The notes below the pieces were generated by a model. It saw only the letters and a program-made list of their open reading frames with translations. It was not told the DNA's origin and did no database searches. From contig NZ_AUHQ01000010.1 in assembly GCF_000423265.1 (NCBI RefSeq), positions 1-59,843 on the forward strand: a stretch of DNA of 59,843 nucleotides, given 5' to 3'. Positions 59,556-59,843 of this stretch are shown one piece after another (the stretch's first letter is position 1; every line of letters begins with the position of its first letter). The stretch comes from Ligilactobacillus saerimneri DSM 16049 (GTDB lineage Bacteria; Bacillota; Bacilli; Lactobacillales; Lactobacillaceae). The position numbers were made by a program, and so were the translations under genes.

Positions 59556-59843
59556 TTAATGACGCAGATTAAGCAAAAAGATCTCAATTGGAGTTCGCCA
59601 GTTCAAACATTTGAGTGGCCGTGAATTCAGATACCAGTTAATCTGAATCAATTCATCATCACTAATCTCTTCAATTGGCTGACCCTTAGGAATAAATCGC
59701 CGTAACACTCGATTACGATTCTCATTACTACCACGTTCATGCGGAGAATAAGCATGGGCAAAGTACAACGGCACGCCGGTATTTTTCTCAATTGATTGGT
59801 AGTTGGCGAACTCTTTCCCGTGATCAACCGTCAGTGTCTTGAG
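59556..59843 (-). CDS. IS30-family transposase, C-terminal part, cut by window end
   Basis: The frame is open to the window edge, giving 95 residues. LTVDHGKEFANYQSIEK, with a catalytic aspartate, and HAYSPHERGSNENRNRVLRR, with the catalytic glutamate, are IS30 DDE motifs. This transposase is a different subtype from that at the left edge. The element has inserted in the second recombinase remnant. Its N-terminal part lies outside the window. Confidence 0.9.
   Translation of the reverse strand, partial: LKTLTVDHGKEFANYQSIEKNTGVPLYFAHAYSPHERGSNENRNRVLRRFIPKGQPIEEISDDELIQINWYLNSRPLKCLNWRTPIEIFLLNLRH

Overview
The window is chromosomal DNA of a low-GC Gram-positive bacterium of the Lactobacillaceae. 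The evidence is the gene order (ctsR-clpC, rpoB-rpoC, str operon, S10-spc-alpha operon, ECF transporter core, truA, rplM-rpsI), a malolactic locus (mleR/mleS/mleP), GatCAB, a CamS lipoprotein, frequent TTG/GTG starts behind strong GGAGG sites, and IS30-type insertion sequences. A heterofermentative group such as Limosilactobacillus is possible, but the species cannot be fixed from sequence reading alone.

Layout. 1-310: tail of an IS30 element cut by the window start. 375-3414: heat-shock operon ctsR-clpC, with a CtsR operator and no mcsA/mcsB. 3416-10984: rpoB-rpoC behind a consensus promoter and a long leader. 10998-11696: a leftward prepilin peptidase (comC-like). 11759-15143: rpsL-rpsG-fusA with an internal terminator. 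15207-25927: S10/spc ribosomal operon ending in secY. 25928-29506: adk, then infA-rpmJ-rpsM-rpsK-rpoA-rplQ. 29521-29713: structured RNA downstream of rplQ and a terminator. 29773-34077: ecfA1-ecfA2-ecfT-truA-rplM-rpsI. 34197-38397: accessory genes (DUF454 membrane protein, cyclopropane fatty acid synthase, CopY/BlaI-type and TetR- and MarR-type regulators, universal stress protein). 38396-42116: malolactic regulator, enzyme and permease. 42180-44802: GH73 glucosaminidase, xpt and a PurK-like ATP-grasp protein. 44847-54596: pcrA-ligA-camS, gatC-gatA-gatB, dgkB-like kinase. 54589-56036: rlmD/rumA-type methyltransferase.

From 56037 to the right edge the character changes. Behind the methyltransferase 3' end lie two extra, diverged copies of that gene's 3' coding tail (56122-56160 and 58303-58347), a family of short repeats spelling the codons for D-Q-F-P-Q with changes mostly at third positions, two remnants of the C-terminus of a large serine recombinase (56791-57075 and about 59463-59533, both leftward), a broken type I restriction specificity gene, a frameshifted small gene, and an IS30 transposase cut by the window end. 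The two blocks have the same layout: gene tail, hairpin with repeat, promoter, rightward cargo gene, leftward recombinase C-terminus. The best reading is that the rlmD 3' end is an integration hotspot carrying at least two stacked, decayed serine-recombinase elements. This is the most interesting part of the window.

The first 55 kb is mostly housekeeping: transcription and translation machinery under growth-rate control, then DNA repair (PcrA, LigA), tRNA-Gln/Asn amidation (GatCAB), lipid work (Cfa, diacylglycerol kinase), vitamin transport energising (EcfA1A2T) and acid tolerance/energy from malate (MleS/MleP).
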